From Amphiura filiformis (lineage: Eukaryota > Echinodermata > Ophiuroidea > Amphilepidida > Amphiuridae): a DNA stretch of 64,000 nt. The DNA lies in the NCBI RefSeq assembly GCF_039555335.1, contig NC_092647.1, forward strand, positions 14,990,094 to 15,054,093. Direction: 5' to 3'. Under the pieces are notes generated by a model. It worked only from the letters and a program-made list of their open reading frames with translations. It searched no databases and was not told where the DNA came from. The stretch's first letter is position 1, and each line of letters opens with the position of its first letter. Below, piece by piece: positions 54,912 through 64,000 of this stretch. Position numbers and translations under genes: made by a program.

Positions 54912-55499
54912 CTGCCAACAGAAAAACAAATATCTCATTATCAAATGTATTGTTGGCTCATATTTTAAAATATAATCCAGAAGCTATAAACATGCAAGAC
55001 AAGAGTCTTGGAAGCTGCAGTTGATGGGGCTGTCATTCGAGCCAACAACATGGCAATACCCAAAAATTGTGCTTTCTCAAAACTGAGTGTAACGGGTACA
55101 CCCCATCAGTCCGAACCACTGCTAGTCTGAATTTTAAGCTTACTTAACACTAACCCCAAACCTAACCCTAAACTCAACCCTAAAAATTCGGACTAGTGGT
55201 GGTTCGGAATGACTGTGTTTCGGACTGATGGGGAGACCCCGGTGTAACATGTAACTTCCGTACAATGGGACGCTGGAGCAAAATATATTTCCGGGTGCAA
55301 TATGTACACTTTCACATGCAAATAAACATTTGAGGGTTCAAATATGGAGAGAAGAAAAAAAAAGCTACTGCTAGGATTTGAACCTGGGTCTACAGATTAT
55401 GCTGCCAGATGAATAATCACCACACCAGCATTCTATTTTGTTACACATTGTGGAGTCATTTTAACAATATATAACATAAAATACTGTAATTGTGGTGTT

Positions 55500-55725
55500 T
55501 TATGCAGAGGTGTCAACTTTGAAATTGTGATGAAGGTACAAATATGGATTCAAAAATACTTAAGAAAATATACGTCACAAAACTTCAGCAGTTTAGGACC
55601 AAGTATGCTAGACTTTTGATATTTTCAGCATAGGGTAGTCTAATGTGTATCAGGTTATAATAATAGTAACTCAATTTTCATAAATGCCTCCTTTGGCCCC
55701 CATGCATGGAGCAGACCGTGTCACA
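55500..55725. mobile_element. Truncated relative of the 27138-27391 MITE
   Basis: Shares AACTTCA, GACCAAGTATGCTAGAC, AATGCCTCCTTTGGCCCCC and the end GTGTCACA with the 27138 element. The left terminal repeat is missing. It ends at 55725, directly against the TA that also starts the next element. Confidence 0.7.
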
Positions 55726-55727
55726 TA

Positions 55728-55980
55728 TGTGCCCATCCACCACAAACTGGTCGTAAAGTCGGCATTTTCATTTTGAGATACAATCAAAAACAGTATATGG
55801 ATTTCTATGTAAAATATATAAGAAATTTGACCTTTGATGAACCATAACTTCACTTCCAGATGTCCGATGAAGCTGGTTGAGGTGTCATTTTAAAGCCGAA
55901 AGTGCATTCTTTCGAAATCTGCAATAAACAGAAAATGATCTAGAGCCGACTTTACTACCACTTTGTGGTGGATGGTCACA
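55728..55980. mobile_element. MITE with TGTGCCCATCCACC ends at a TA site
   Basis: The left end TGTGCCCATCCACCACAAAC is mirrored by GTTTGTGG-like TTTGTGGTGGATGGTCACA at 55980, with TCGTAAAGTCGGC against GCCGACTTTAC inside. Same family as 18458-19002. Confidence 0.8.
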
Positions 55981-55999
55981 TACACTTATTCAAACTTAC

Positions 56000-56121
56000 G
56001 ATGTATCCCATGATTTCTTGGTCCTTCCATAATGTTGCCAATGTGCATCACAATAACGTTTACAAAACTGAGTCCAGGTACCCATCATCTTAGGACGGAT
56101 GCTGTTTATCTGTGTAAAAAG
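56000..56121 (-). CDS. ZRANB3: ZRANB3 exon 4
   Basis: 122 nt encoding LFTQINSIRPKMMGTW, then FCKRYCDAHW and KKSWDTS, aligned with human LFMQIEALFPQKF and YAKRYCNAHI. It lies between RecA lobe 1 and the insertion region. A second AG nearer the coding block would drop LFTQ; the upstream acceptor (tatcggccag) is chosen because it keeps the family sequence and phase 0. The donor is gtaagt. Confidence 0.93.
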
Positions 56122-57311
56122 CTGGCCGATAGACAGATGACAATTAATTTAGTGGCGTAGAACCCTAATCAGCATATAATAACCATCGCAGCCATGATCA
56201 TCTCCCAGAGTTTTGTACAGGTACATTGTAGACCAGGACAAGTTTTCCACAAGAACAGAATATGACCCTGTGGGGACTGAACTTGTACCGTGACCCGTCA
56301 CACACCAGAGTTCCAGTGCCTTACTGTTTGCAGGGCCGTTCCGACCATTAGGCCAGGTAAGGCGGTCGCCTAGGGCGGCAAACATAGAGGGGCGCCAAAA
56401 AAGGGCGAAAAAAGAAAAAAATGGAGAATGGAGAAAGAAAAGGGAAGAAAAAATGAGGGCGGATAAAAAGAAAAAATGGGAGGAATAATAAAAAGGGGGC
56501 GAAAAGAGAAACAGAGAAAAGGGCGAAAAAAACAGTGGCGTAGCGATGGGGGCACATGCGCCACCCTTAGGGCAGGCGTCACCCTTTGGGGGCGCCGAAT
56601 TGACCAATTCAGGATCGATTCTGCGCCCATCTAAGTGATAAAGTCAAAATTTTCGCGCATTTCGCACAAAATCGTTTGAAATATCAATTTAAGACCAATA
56701 TTCAATTTCATTATAATCAAAATAAATTACTGGTAAGCCCTATTAATTGTGCACATTTTTGCTCACTCAGCATGAATTGTTTCAAGAATTGGGGGCGGGG
56801 CGTCATTATGTATCCTTAGCCCTGGGCGCTACAAACCCTAGATCCGCCAATGAGTTTTCAAGGGGGTAACCCCACTTAACACTTATTTTTGGTATGCTTT
56901 GGTGGGGCGGCAGGGAGTGGCTTTGCCTAGGACAGCAAAATCCCTAAGAACGGCCCTGACTATTTGAGCTAACTGGACTGCTATAAACAAGAGTAAAATG
57001 TGATTTATTGGAGTACTGGTTCATAACTCTCTCCACTCAGGTGCCAACTGCAGACGGCAAGTTCCAAATTTTGTTTTAAAAATTCAAAATGTCAGAAATG
57101 TAAATTTTCATGATCATATTTGGAATCAGCATGACAAATGCATTAAAACGAGTACAAACAAGCCTAGTATTGGTTCAGTAGTTCTTAAGATAACTCTTGA
57201 TATTTTGAGAAAACATCTCCAAATTTGGACATTTTATGTTGAAGACTACATGTATGGCTAGAATGCAGAGCATTAAACACTAGCTCATACATCAGAAACA
57301 TAACAACCTAC
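56122..57311. other. ZRANB3 intron 3
   Basis: Dominated by nested hAT-like elements (56331-56958, with 56533-56852 inside). 56960-57300 has nothing recognised. Confidence 0.75.
56331..56958. mobile_element. hAT-like element with nested second element
   Basis: Starts CAGGGCCGTTCCG and ends AAGAACGGCCCTG. The flanking 8-mers ACTGTTTG and ACTATTTG agree at 7 of 8 positions, as expected for hAT target duplications. Inside lies a second element starting CAGTGGCGTAGCG (56533) and ending CCGCCAATG (56852). The purine-rich left part has long frames that are not genes. Confidence 0.75.
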
Positions 57312-57543
57312 CTCTGATGGCCTACCAAGTGCCGGGGTTCCTGTCAGCAACATGGCTCTTTTAGCATTCTCTATTATGGGTGTGACAAGCTTAGTACGAG
57401 CAGCTTTGGAATTTTTCAAATAGTGGGATTCATCAACTATGACCACTTGAAACTTCTGTTTAGTGAGAGCCTCCATCAAAGTCTTGGCATCGTTGCGGAA
57501 AAGTCCATAGCCAACAATAGACACCTTGCAGTTTGGAATATTC
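57312..57543 (-). CDS. ZRANB3: ZRANB3 exon 3: helicase motifs II (DESH) and III
   Basis: 232 nt. It encodes VSIVGYGLF, then VVIVDESHYLKN, the DESH form of the Walker B/DEAH box that coordinates magnesium and drives ATP hydrolysis, and MLLTGTPALGRPSE (motif III). These blocks match the SMARCAL1/ZRANB3 branch of SNF2 enzymes. Donor gtaggt, acceptor tcaccacag; the phases agree with exons 2 and 4. Confidence 0.97.
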
Positions 57544-57862
57544 CTGTGGTGAAGACAAATTGAAACAAGGTGGCTCCTTAGAGTTTTTACTTTTTTGTAC
57601 TTTTTCCCAAATACATTGTAATAGCAAGGAAAATTAATAAATATGAATGGAAAAAAGGTTAATTGTTTGGCAGATTGTCTCATTTATAAAATTCAAATTG
57701 TGAAACTAATATGGTTATCAAATTTGCAATTTAGGAGACAAATTTATCAACATTTGAATGAATCAAAGAAAATAAGAAGATACAAATCAAACAGATTACG
57801 TATCGTAAATAATAACCTGGGCCAAATGACTTTTATGGGGCAATTACAAATTCATATGCTGC

Positions 57863-57974
57863 TATTGGCGTAGTATCATAGGGGCACGGGGGCACATAGC
57901 CCCCCAATCAAAATTGCCCAAAACAGACAATCATGGTCAGTGACCCCCCTAGGATGACTCACACTACGCCACTG
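57863..57974. mobile_element. 112-bp hAT-like MITE with perfect 8-bp target duplication
   Basis: Starts TATTGGCGTAGTATC and ends CACTACGCCACTG, flanked by TATGCTGC on both sides (57855-57862; 57975-57982). Confidence 0.88.
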
Positions 57975-58301
57975 TATGCTGCCATCAAATTGCCATGTCA
58001 TTTAAATCTAAATTCTGTGCTCTTACATAGGGTAACAAACTGCAGACACACTTTTCATCTGCTGTATCAATTAGCTATTACCAGGAACATAGCGCCACAA
58101 AAATCGCTGGACCCTGGCTATGACCATCTAAACAAATGTGCATTTTCTATTTTCTGTGTTTAGTTATATTGAGCTATATTCAGAACCCCACTATGGAAGG
58201 TATGACCTTAACCGTCCACATAGGGTGCATGCATTTCAAATGGGGTTATCTGAATGGTGACTCTATTTGAAATATTATATGGATTTTAATGATAGCCCAT
58301 T

Positions 58302-58586
58302 CAGTGGCGTAGCTGCCAACAGGGGGGCAATTTCCCCCCTGGCAATGCCTATTTGGACCACCGCCCCCCCCCCCAAGCGCAGGGCAAAATAATAAAGGAG
58401 TGAGAGAGATGGAAAAAAAGTGAAAAGAAAGAGAAAGAGAGAATCCATAGGCCAACGATATAAGGTGCGGATAGAATTTGAACAATTTCAAAATTTTGTT
58501 ACAAAATGGAACTATATAATATCAAAATGAAATCGCTATCCCTTGTATTCCTTATATCCCTTGAAAAAATCCCAGCTACGCCACTG
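58302..58586. mobile_element. hAT-like MITE, CAGTGGCGTAGCTG ends
   Basis: CAGTGGCGTAGCTG at 58302 and CAGCTACGCCACTG at 58586 are exact inverted ends. The flanking AGCCCATT and AGTCGATT agree at 6 of 8 positions. It ends 28 bp from the exon 2 donor. Confidence 0.82.
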
Positions 58587-58613
58587 AGTCGATTGGCCAT
58601 TACAATACCTTAC

Positions 58614-58792
58614 CCAATGTCAGTTCCAGATGCAATAAGATTCACATCATTAGGTTGCAACTCTGGTAGCCATTTTTCGAGCTCCTCAATCCAGGGGTAG
58701 CGTAATGCAGTCGGCACGACAATTAGCAATGGCCATTCATTCTGGTAATAATATGCTGTAGCTATGGCTTGCAAAGTCTTGCCAAGTCCCAT
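58614..58792 (-). CDS. ZRANB3: ZRANB3 exon 2: helicase motifs I and Ia
   Basis: 179 nt, phase 0 in and 2 out. It encodes 59 residues starting MGLGKTLQAI, the Walker A/motif I that binds ATP, followed by the WPLLIVVPTALRYPW block (motif Ia), which is nearly the same as in vertebrate ZRANB3. The acceptor gattttcag and donor gtaagg are consensus. The Met at the start is internal to the protein, not an initiator, because exon 1 joins in frame. Confidence 0.97.
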
Positions 58793-58894
58793 CTGAAAAT
58801 CAACATGCATGATCATTAAGGTGGTACTACACCCCTTGATAAATTTGTGACTATATTTGCATTTTCTCAAAAAAATAATAACACACTGGTAATA

Positions 58895-59120
58895 ACAACA
58901 CACTGGTAAAAAAAAGTTATGTATATTATAGGGGCAAGGAATCCAATTACTTCAATGAAAGTGATTCCAGACAAGTGGTTCATTATATATGTTAAGAAAT
59001 GAGGTACATTCTAGCTGTACCTCTTTTCTTATCATAAATAACATACAACATTTCTTGAGTCACTGGAATTCCAGTGTATTCCTTGCCCCTATAATATACA
59101 TAACTTTTGTTACCAGTGTG
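58895..59120. mobile_element. MITE with ~44-bp ends
   Basis: CACTGGTAAAAAAAAGTTAT, then ATATTATAGGGGCAAGGAAT, at the left are mirrored by ATTCCTTGCCCCTATAATAT and TTACCAGTGTG at the right. Confidence 0.78.
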
Positions 59121-59221
59121 TTTTTTACCATTTTTGATAAAGTTAAGGATACGATACACGATTTACCGACAAGTTACTCATTTCGGAATGCGATCATGAA
59201 TTTTGAAGAAAAAAAGTTTCC

Positions 59222-59303
59222 ACAGGCTTCGATGGGACTCGAACCAACGATTTCAAGCATCATTGATTATCAGTCCCGGTCTTTACCGCTCGGCCACGGA
59301 GGC
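59222..59303 (-). other. tRNA-Ser-like sequence, probably a pseudogene
   Basis: On the minus strand it reads GCCTCCGTGGCCGAGCGGTA, a class II D arm, then GGACTGATAATC (compare GGACTGCTAATCC of serine tRNAs), a variable arm, and GGTTCGAGTCCC. The acceptor pairs at only about 5 of 7 positions and the anticodon stem is broken, so function is doubtful. Confidence 0.5.
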
Positions 59304-59734
59304 AGATGATCAGAGTAGTGTAATAATAAAGGATAAATCTCATAATCTATCTTTAGCCATTTGTTTACATAAAAATGATGTATTTTGTAAAGATAGATTG
59401 GCCGTTTTATGCATAAAAAGCACGAACGTTTGGAAAAGGCCCCAAACAAATAATAAAGACACTGATACGATAATGAAATTGCATAAGTCGGGGAATATCT
59501 GCGTCGCAATGTTTTGTTTTGATTTTATGAATTTGACCTTAAAATTTACGACGTTAAGACATTATCATTCAAAATCAACAAAAGATATTTCGGCATGTTT
59601 TGAACATGTATGTGAAATAGCTTCAACAATGATTCGCTGCATAATGGTAAAAACAGCCTTGACCTGAAAAAGGGTGAGAGGTGCCATATTTACGGATTCA
59701 GGCTAAATTCAAAATTGGTATAAAATTAGGGGTA

Positions 59735-60182
59735 AACAGCCTTTTAAAAAGGGTGATGTTTCATATTTCTTAGGTAACAGGCTTATTTGATGCAGTATGA
59801 TCTCCTGAGCATTTTGACAACATTTTCATCCAAATCGGCCAAAAATGAGTTGGTGCCGCCAAAACAAGTATTTGGACAGGGGGTCTGTGGGGGGGTCTGA
59901 AAATCAATATTTTTGACAATAATCATTATTGATATGCCTAATTCTGTTAAAGTTGGTGCTGATTTGTATGTAATTGATGTCTAGAATTCCATTTATGAAA
60001 GTTGCATAAAAATTGGAGTTGTCGTTTTCTTAAAATGGCTGTTTAACGTCCAAATATGGATGTGAGGGCGCTTTGCATAAAACATGCACATGTTCTTTTC
60101 ACAAGAAAATGGTGTCAAAATGCTCAGGAGATCATACTGCATCAAATAAGCCTGTTCCCTAAGAAATTTGAAGCATCAAGAT
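59735..60182. mobile_element. Inverted-repeat element
   Basis: AACAGGCTTATTTGATGCAG, then TATGATCTCCTGAGCATTTT, near 59775 are mirrored near 60113-60155. A TATTTGGAC block also pairs inside. Confidence 0.75.
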
Positions 60183-60794
60183 TTTTTAACCGACCACTAA
60201 TAAAATGTTTGGTTTTTGATCGATTACAAAAATTCATTTTTGTCATTAAAAGAAATTGTGTCTGGCGTGAATTACACTACAATTTTTATTCCTAGGGCTC
60301 TTTGATTTCTTCAAATATTTTTTATAATGATAGAGTGAATCCCCAGGCCCTCTATAATTACACACAAAAGATTGCCTACCCTTCAAGTTAATTTCCTTCT
60401 TAAATTGACTGTTTTACTTCAATCCTGATGCTTCTACAACTTTTGGAAACAATTAAAATACCTCTATGATGTCATTTTATCTATTCCTAAAACTTAATCT
60501 TCAAGGTGCAGACTCCAAATTTTTTTTAGCCAGGACGGTGCTCAAGAATCTAAAAGGGGGGTGTTGAGGGGCAAAATATATTCTCAACATTTGTTTTCAT
60601 TAGCAACTACTATTACATTAACAATAACCAACACATTTAATTTATATATGGCTTTTGTAAGTTGCAGACAGTACAATGATTTTGTCGAATAAAAGTCAAT
60701 ATTTGCCGACAAAATTTAGAATGGGGGGGGGGGGTGTCACAACCCCCATACCCCCCTCTAGCGGCAGCCCAGAAAACAAAGTTGAGCAACTTAC

Positions 60795-60813
60795 CTCATC
60801 TCCAATCAGACAC
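60795..60813 (-). CDS. ZRANB3: ZRANB3 exon 1 in window (19-nt microexon)
   Basis: A 19-nt exon between a good acceptor (ctttttacag) and donor (gtaagt). Its first base completes a codon started in an exon off the window; the six full codons read CLIGDE. This supplies the GDE that precedes MGLGKT of helicase motif I in exon 2 (human: VADE then MGLGKT). It would be missed by most gene finders because of its size. The placement is supported by phase, splice sites and exact match to the family sequence. Confidence 0.85.
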
Positions 60814-62069
60814 CTGTAAAAAGAAGCAAAATAAAATATGAATTTACTATGTGTTCCAACTCAAGGAAACAAGAGAAAGGAAATGCAGTGGCATAACCAG
60901 ACCTGAGATTTACAAATTTCCCTATTAAGTATTAAAAGTATTAATGTGTGAGCCTAATTTTTGGCCTGTTTTTGCTCTTCTTCCCAGTTTTTTTGTGTGT
61001 CGGGGGCACTGCTAACACCACTGAAGGAAAGGAAAGGAAAAGAAAACAAGGTCTTCTCCTGCTCACCTACTTCCAAAAGACTAAAATCTAGGGCGCTACT
61101 CCTCCAGACGGCCCACACATTGACATTTCACAGGGCTAGGCACGGATACAGAGGGCTGTCAGGCCCATATTCCGAGGGAACAAGGGAAGGGAAAAGAAAA
61201 ATAGAAGAGCAAAGAAAATGTTATATTGGACTGTGATCATAGGCTCATGCCTATAAAACCCGCAAAGCCGAATCAGTCGTGATGATGTTAGGGCAAAGTT
61301 GGGTACATCCCTAACTAAGTGTTATCATGGTTATAGATCTAATAAAAGTGGCCATTTTGGCATTTGTTTTGGACACCTGTATCTCTTTTGTAAACAAATA
61401 GTGAAAAATGGTGCACCAAATGGCTTCTATTGAGCCTTCACTTTGAACCTTTTTCCAACTTCTTGGGGGGGGGGATCCTCCCTCAACATCCCCTTTGTAT
61501 GAATAAAAAATATATCATTATGATTGTTTCTTTTAAATCGCAGTCATAAAGAACCAATGAAGTGCACCCTGCTGCTGAATCATTAAGTGTTATTAAAGCG
61601 AATCACCACTAGTTTAATTTTAAGGCTTCATCCTATTCTCATCGATTACTTATCGGATTAAGTATTGGACACAATAGATGAAGTATTTGATTGACAAGGC
61701 TACCCTTGTGTCCCCTAGCAGCTTGTCTGAATAGGCCTTTAATATTTTGCGAGTTTGCGACATAACTACCGGTAATGAAAATAATTTACACTAGAGACAC
61801 TCTATAGTACTTCCTACAACTTGAGAACAAGTCCTCAAATGTTCGAAATCACTGGGATCACGAAATGTCCTAGCCCATAAAGCTTTAGCCCAAGGTACTC
61901 ACATCGCACCTACGATTTCCACAGACTTTTCCGTTTCAAGGTCTGAGATGCCTACCGTAGACCTATCTATCTAGGGTACACACATGTACCACTTTTTCCC
62001 ATTTCCTACCATTCCTCACTTGAAGATGAATATTTTGTGATCCTAGCATCCTTTTTTTTTAAATATTAC

Positions 62070-62170
62070 ATTTCTCTTCTTCTTCCAATATATGTGTGCA
62101 TACGTCAATTTTGAGTATTGTCGCATGGGCTTAAATGTGCATAGTTTACCTATGCACGATCCTGGAACCT
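62070..62170 (-). mobile_element. SINE 3' fragment
   Basis: GAGTATTGTCGCA, then GATCCTGGAACCTAGG, with a TTCTTCTTCC tract at the low-coordinate end, matches the 3' part of the 45757-46136 SINE in the same orientation. Confidence 0.65.
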
Positions 62171-63199
62171 AGGATTGATTGCAGATATCCGAACTGGGGA
62201 TGGTCACACCAAAAGAGACTTTTGCACATAAAGTATATGAACTATGCACTCTATGAAGAGGCTACAGATATGAAAAAACCCTGTAGCTCCAGGTGACCAA
62301 TACACAAATTTATCGGACAGCCAGGTTGTATGTACAAAGGTATAGGATGCAAGATTCTGAGAAGTTGATCGGTGATTGCATAAAAGCTGCAGAGGACCAG
62401 AGTGGATTAATGAAAAATGTAAGCAAAATATGCAAATAAGTTCATTAATATTCATAGTCTCAGGCCAGCCGCCAGACTGTATGTGGCTATCACAGGTATG
62501 TTAGGATCGATGAGCGTCAGGCTGACGCAATCTGGTTGTGTAGGAGACTATCATTTAGGTATGCTAGGAGAATTCAAATTTGCCATCAAACTGCATCATT
62601 TTATACATGTATATCAAATTAAAGCCCTTGAGTAAACAAAGCCAAAACTGAAAACCTCTTTTTCATAGCACTTTCCGTAGCAAAGTTACATCTTGTCAAA
62701 GATTGACTTTCATCAAACAATGTCAAAAAGGTGTTTCTAGATCTTTTGTCTCATTATGATAGCAGCTTTTTTAATGGAACTGCTATCAAAATCCTCTAAA
62801 ATTCCATGAGCGGTTGTCTTATCACCATAAAAAATCATATATTTGGGTCAAGTGAAGTATAGAAAACATATTTAAATGCAGGTTTCCTTCTTCGGCCAGT
62901 TGTTTTTAATTTCTATGTAAAAATGCATTGACATTGTAGGCGAATTTGGCTGACTAGCAAATGTGTTTGCCTGGCATACCTATATCATTGTGACGCCCAT
63001 ATGTTGGAACCCAGTTGGAACCATTACACAAAAGAAATATTCTTCAATGGGACTGAAGCAATGTAGCCATATCTATGTTTGTACCGTGCAAGTACCGGGT
63101 ATCTTTCAACACAGAGACTGCTACACATTTGTCCAAAGGTAAGCAAAGGGTTAGGAATCGCATTTTTAACCTTTTGACTAAACTGTTTCGGAGTTAAAG

Positions 63200-63570
63200 G
63201 CTTAATGTACGATTTCCTTCAAATTTTAAATTTGTCATTATATACTCAAAATGCTGAAATAATACTAGTAATAATGATCGGGAATGGTTTCTGTCCATTT
63301 TCAGCTGAAATAACGAGGTAACGTGAAAGAAACGCTGCTTGTTATTTTGGCCGTTTAACACGCCGTTCTATGGGCGGACATAAAGTCATAATTTCAAATT
63401 ATGACTTTATGTCGAACTTTGCTTTGTTTACCTACAAACAAAACAAATTTGGCTGATTCCATTTAGGTGCAAGTTGTAAAATGTGTAAACATTACAACTG
63501 TCCCTATACCAAAAAATCAGGTTTGAAAAAATTAACCAAATTCATATTATAAGATCGTACATTATGACTT
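63200..63570. mobile_element. ~370-bp palindromic element
   Basis: TTAATGTACGAT near 63202 faces ATCGTACATTA near 63565. The centre is a near-perfect palindrome: ACATAAAGTCATAATTT (63378-63394), one base, then its exact complement (63396-63412). A fragment of the family sits at the left edge of the window. Confidence 0.78.
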
Positions 63571-64000
63571 TAAGGGTCGCTAAAACTTAAAGAAGACCAT
63601 TGTGGGGGCTGTATTTGGTATACACTAGCGGTCACCCGTCTTTCGCGGTTCGTAAATAAATGCAATTTTACAAATGCATCACCACCCTCCCAGTTTTTAT
63701 TGAGAACAATTTTACCAACTCCCTAATTTATTTCCGATTGATCAGTCGTTTCATTTAATTCGTTTTCATCAACTTCTTCTTTGTTGCCTCCCCCCCTCCT
63801 GAGTTGTCCCATATCCTCCCGCTTTTTTCCACTGTTCCCCTTTAGCTCACATCCCTCTTCTCCGCTCTGCCTCTTATCTGTCCCTAGTATCATGGTTTTA
63901 GTATTTCTTCCTATGTTTGAATGTGAAACATAAAATGTAGGCCTACAATTTTAAATCAGTATAAAGTAGGTCCTATGCTCAAAAAATTTATAACGGCTAT

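Larger units (their letters stand above)
54912..55999. other. ZRANB3 intron 4
   Basis: Contains an inverted pair around 55090-55225 (CACCCCATCAGTCCGAACCA against GGTTCGG...CGGACTGATGGGG), a tRNA-like remnant at 55368-55440 (minus strand, B box GGTTCAAATCC), a truncated MITE (about 55500-55725) and a full one (55728-55980). Confidence 0.7.
57544..58613. other. ZRANB3 intron 2
   Basis: Holds hAT-like MITEs at 57863-57974 and 58302-58586 and part of a CCAGTTGAAATCC-type repeat (about 58160-58300). Confidence 0.75.
58793..60794. other. ZRANB3 intron 1
   Basis: Contains inverted-repeat elements at 58895-59120 and 59735-60182 and a tRNA-Ser-like sequence at 59222-59303. G- and C-runs occur at 60723-60760. 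Otherwise AT-rich without a gene. Confidence 0.7.
19892..60813 (-). other. ZRANB3: ZRANB3 locus: 20 coding exons in the window
   Basis: ZRANB3 (AH2) is a nuclear SNF2-family annealing helicase and structure-specific nuclease that remodels stalled forks and binds PCNA and K63-linked ubiquitin chains. Every exon below has AG acceptor and GT donor sites and matching phases, giving one frame of 4822 nt (1606 residues plus stop) from motif I to the C terminus. Human ZRANB3 has 1079 residues, so this protein is much longer; the extra length is almost all in exon 12. The gene is assigned to ZRANB3 rather than SMARCAL1 because the NZF finger and HNH domain are present and no HARP repeats are seen. 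The 5' end lies beyond 64000. All catalytic motifs are intact, so the gene looks functional. Confidence 0.96.
60814..64000. other. ZRANB3 upstream intron (part)
   Basis: No exon for the N-terminal region (the stretch before GDEMGLGKT) was found, so the 5' exons lie beyond 64000. It contains GGATCACGAAAT/ATTTTGTGATCC end fragments (61855-62060), a SINE 3' piece (62070-62170) and the palindrome at 63200-63570. A purine-rich patch with short frames at 61020-61215 is not recognised. Confidence 0.6.

Noticed and set aside
56149..56630. Three overlapping Phe/Pro/Ser-rich open frames
   Set aside because: Frames across a purine/pyrimidine-biased segment of a hAT-like element; low complexity.
19892..60813. 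Locus as SMARCAL1 rather than ZRANB3
   Set aside because: NZF finger, PIP position and HNH domain match ZRANB3; no HARP domains were seen.
61020..61236. Lys/Arg-rich coding exon
   Set aside because: Purine-rich low complexity with no homology and no clear splice signals.
62204..62455. 83-codon frame upstream of exon 1 as the ZRANB3 N-terminal exon
   Set aside because: No similarity to the expected region preceding GDEMGLGKT and no matching splice phase.

Overview
This is intron-rich animal DNA, not prokaryotic. It holds spliced genes with GT-AG introns, LINE and Penelope-like retroelement pieces, tRNA-derived SINEs, minisatellites and dozens of palindromic MITE-like DNA elements. Intron size and repeat style suggest a non-vertebrate animal, probably a marine invertebrate (hemichordate or echinoderm would fit), but nothing here fixes the species.

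The main gene is a ZRANB3 orthologue on the minus strand. Twenty coding exons run from 60813 down to the stop codon at 19892. All splice phases agree, and together they encode at least 1606 residues. The order is: SNF2 ATPase motifs I-VI (exons 1-10), a PIP-like box and a RanBP2-type NZF finger in a 2244-nt exon (exon 12), a linker and recognition region (exons 13-16), a Cys-rich zinc module (exons 17-18), and an HNH nuclease domain (exons 19-20). The N-terminal exons lie beyond 64000. ZRANB3 is known to remodel stalled replication forks with PCNA and K63-linked ubiquitin.

On the same strand downstream, 2538-2637 is the first coding exon of a VPS13-family lipid-transfer protein (VPS13A/C type). 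The rest of that gene lies off the left edge. About 400 bp upstream of its start codon sits a frameshifted RTE-like LINE (3.0-6.0 kb, plus strand).

Between the two genes (6-19.9 kb) there are almost only repeats. They include a 3.3-kb foldback-type element with terminal arms built of short G-rich repeats and a perfect 6-bp target duplication; a 977-bp palindromic TA-flanked element nested inside it; a 42-bp satellite with higher-order organisation (11.3-13.7 kb and 14.4-14.8 kb); and a run of MITEs.

The ZRANB3 introns carry a CR1/L2-like LINE 3' end (20.5-22.7 kb), a 59-bp minisatellite (25.9-26.8 kb), a Penelope-like GIY-YIG fragment (42.3 kb), SINEs, hAT-like, mariner-like and piggyBac-like MITEs, and six elements sharing TGTGAC...GTCACA ends at TA sites. 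A GC-rich promoter-like island lies in intron 11 (about 37.65-38.32 kb). I saw no CRISPR array, operon or prokaryotic system. The most unusual signals are the nested foldback/palindrome structure, the shared-end MITE group, and the PCNA/SUMO-type motif changes in ZRANB3.
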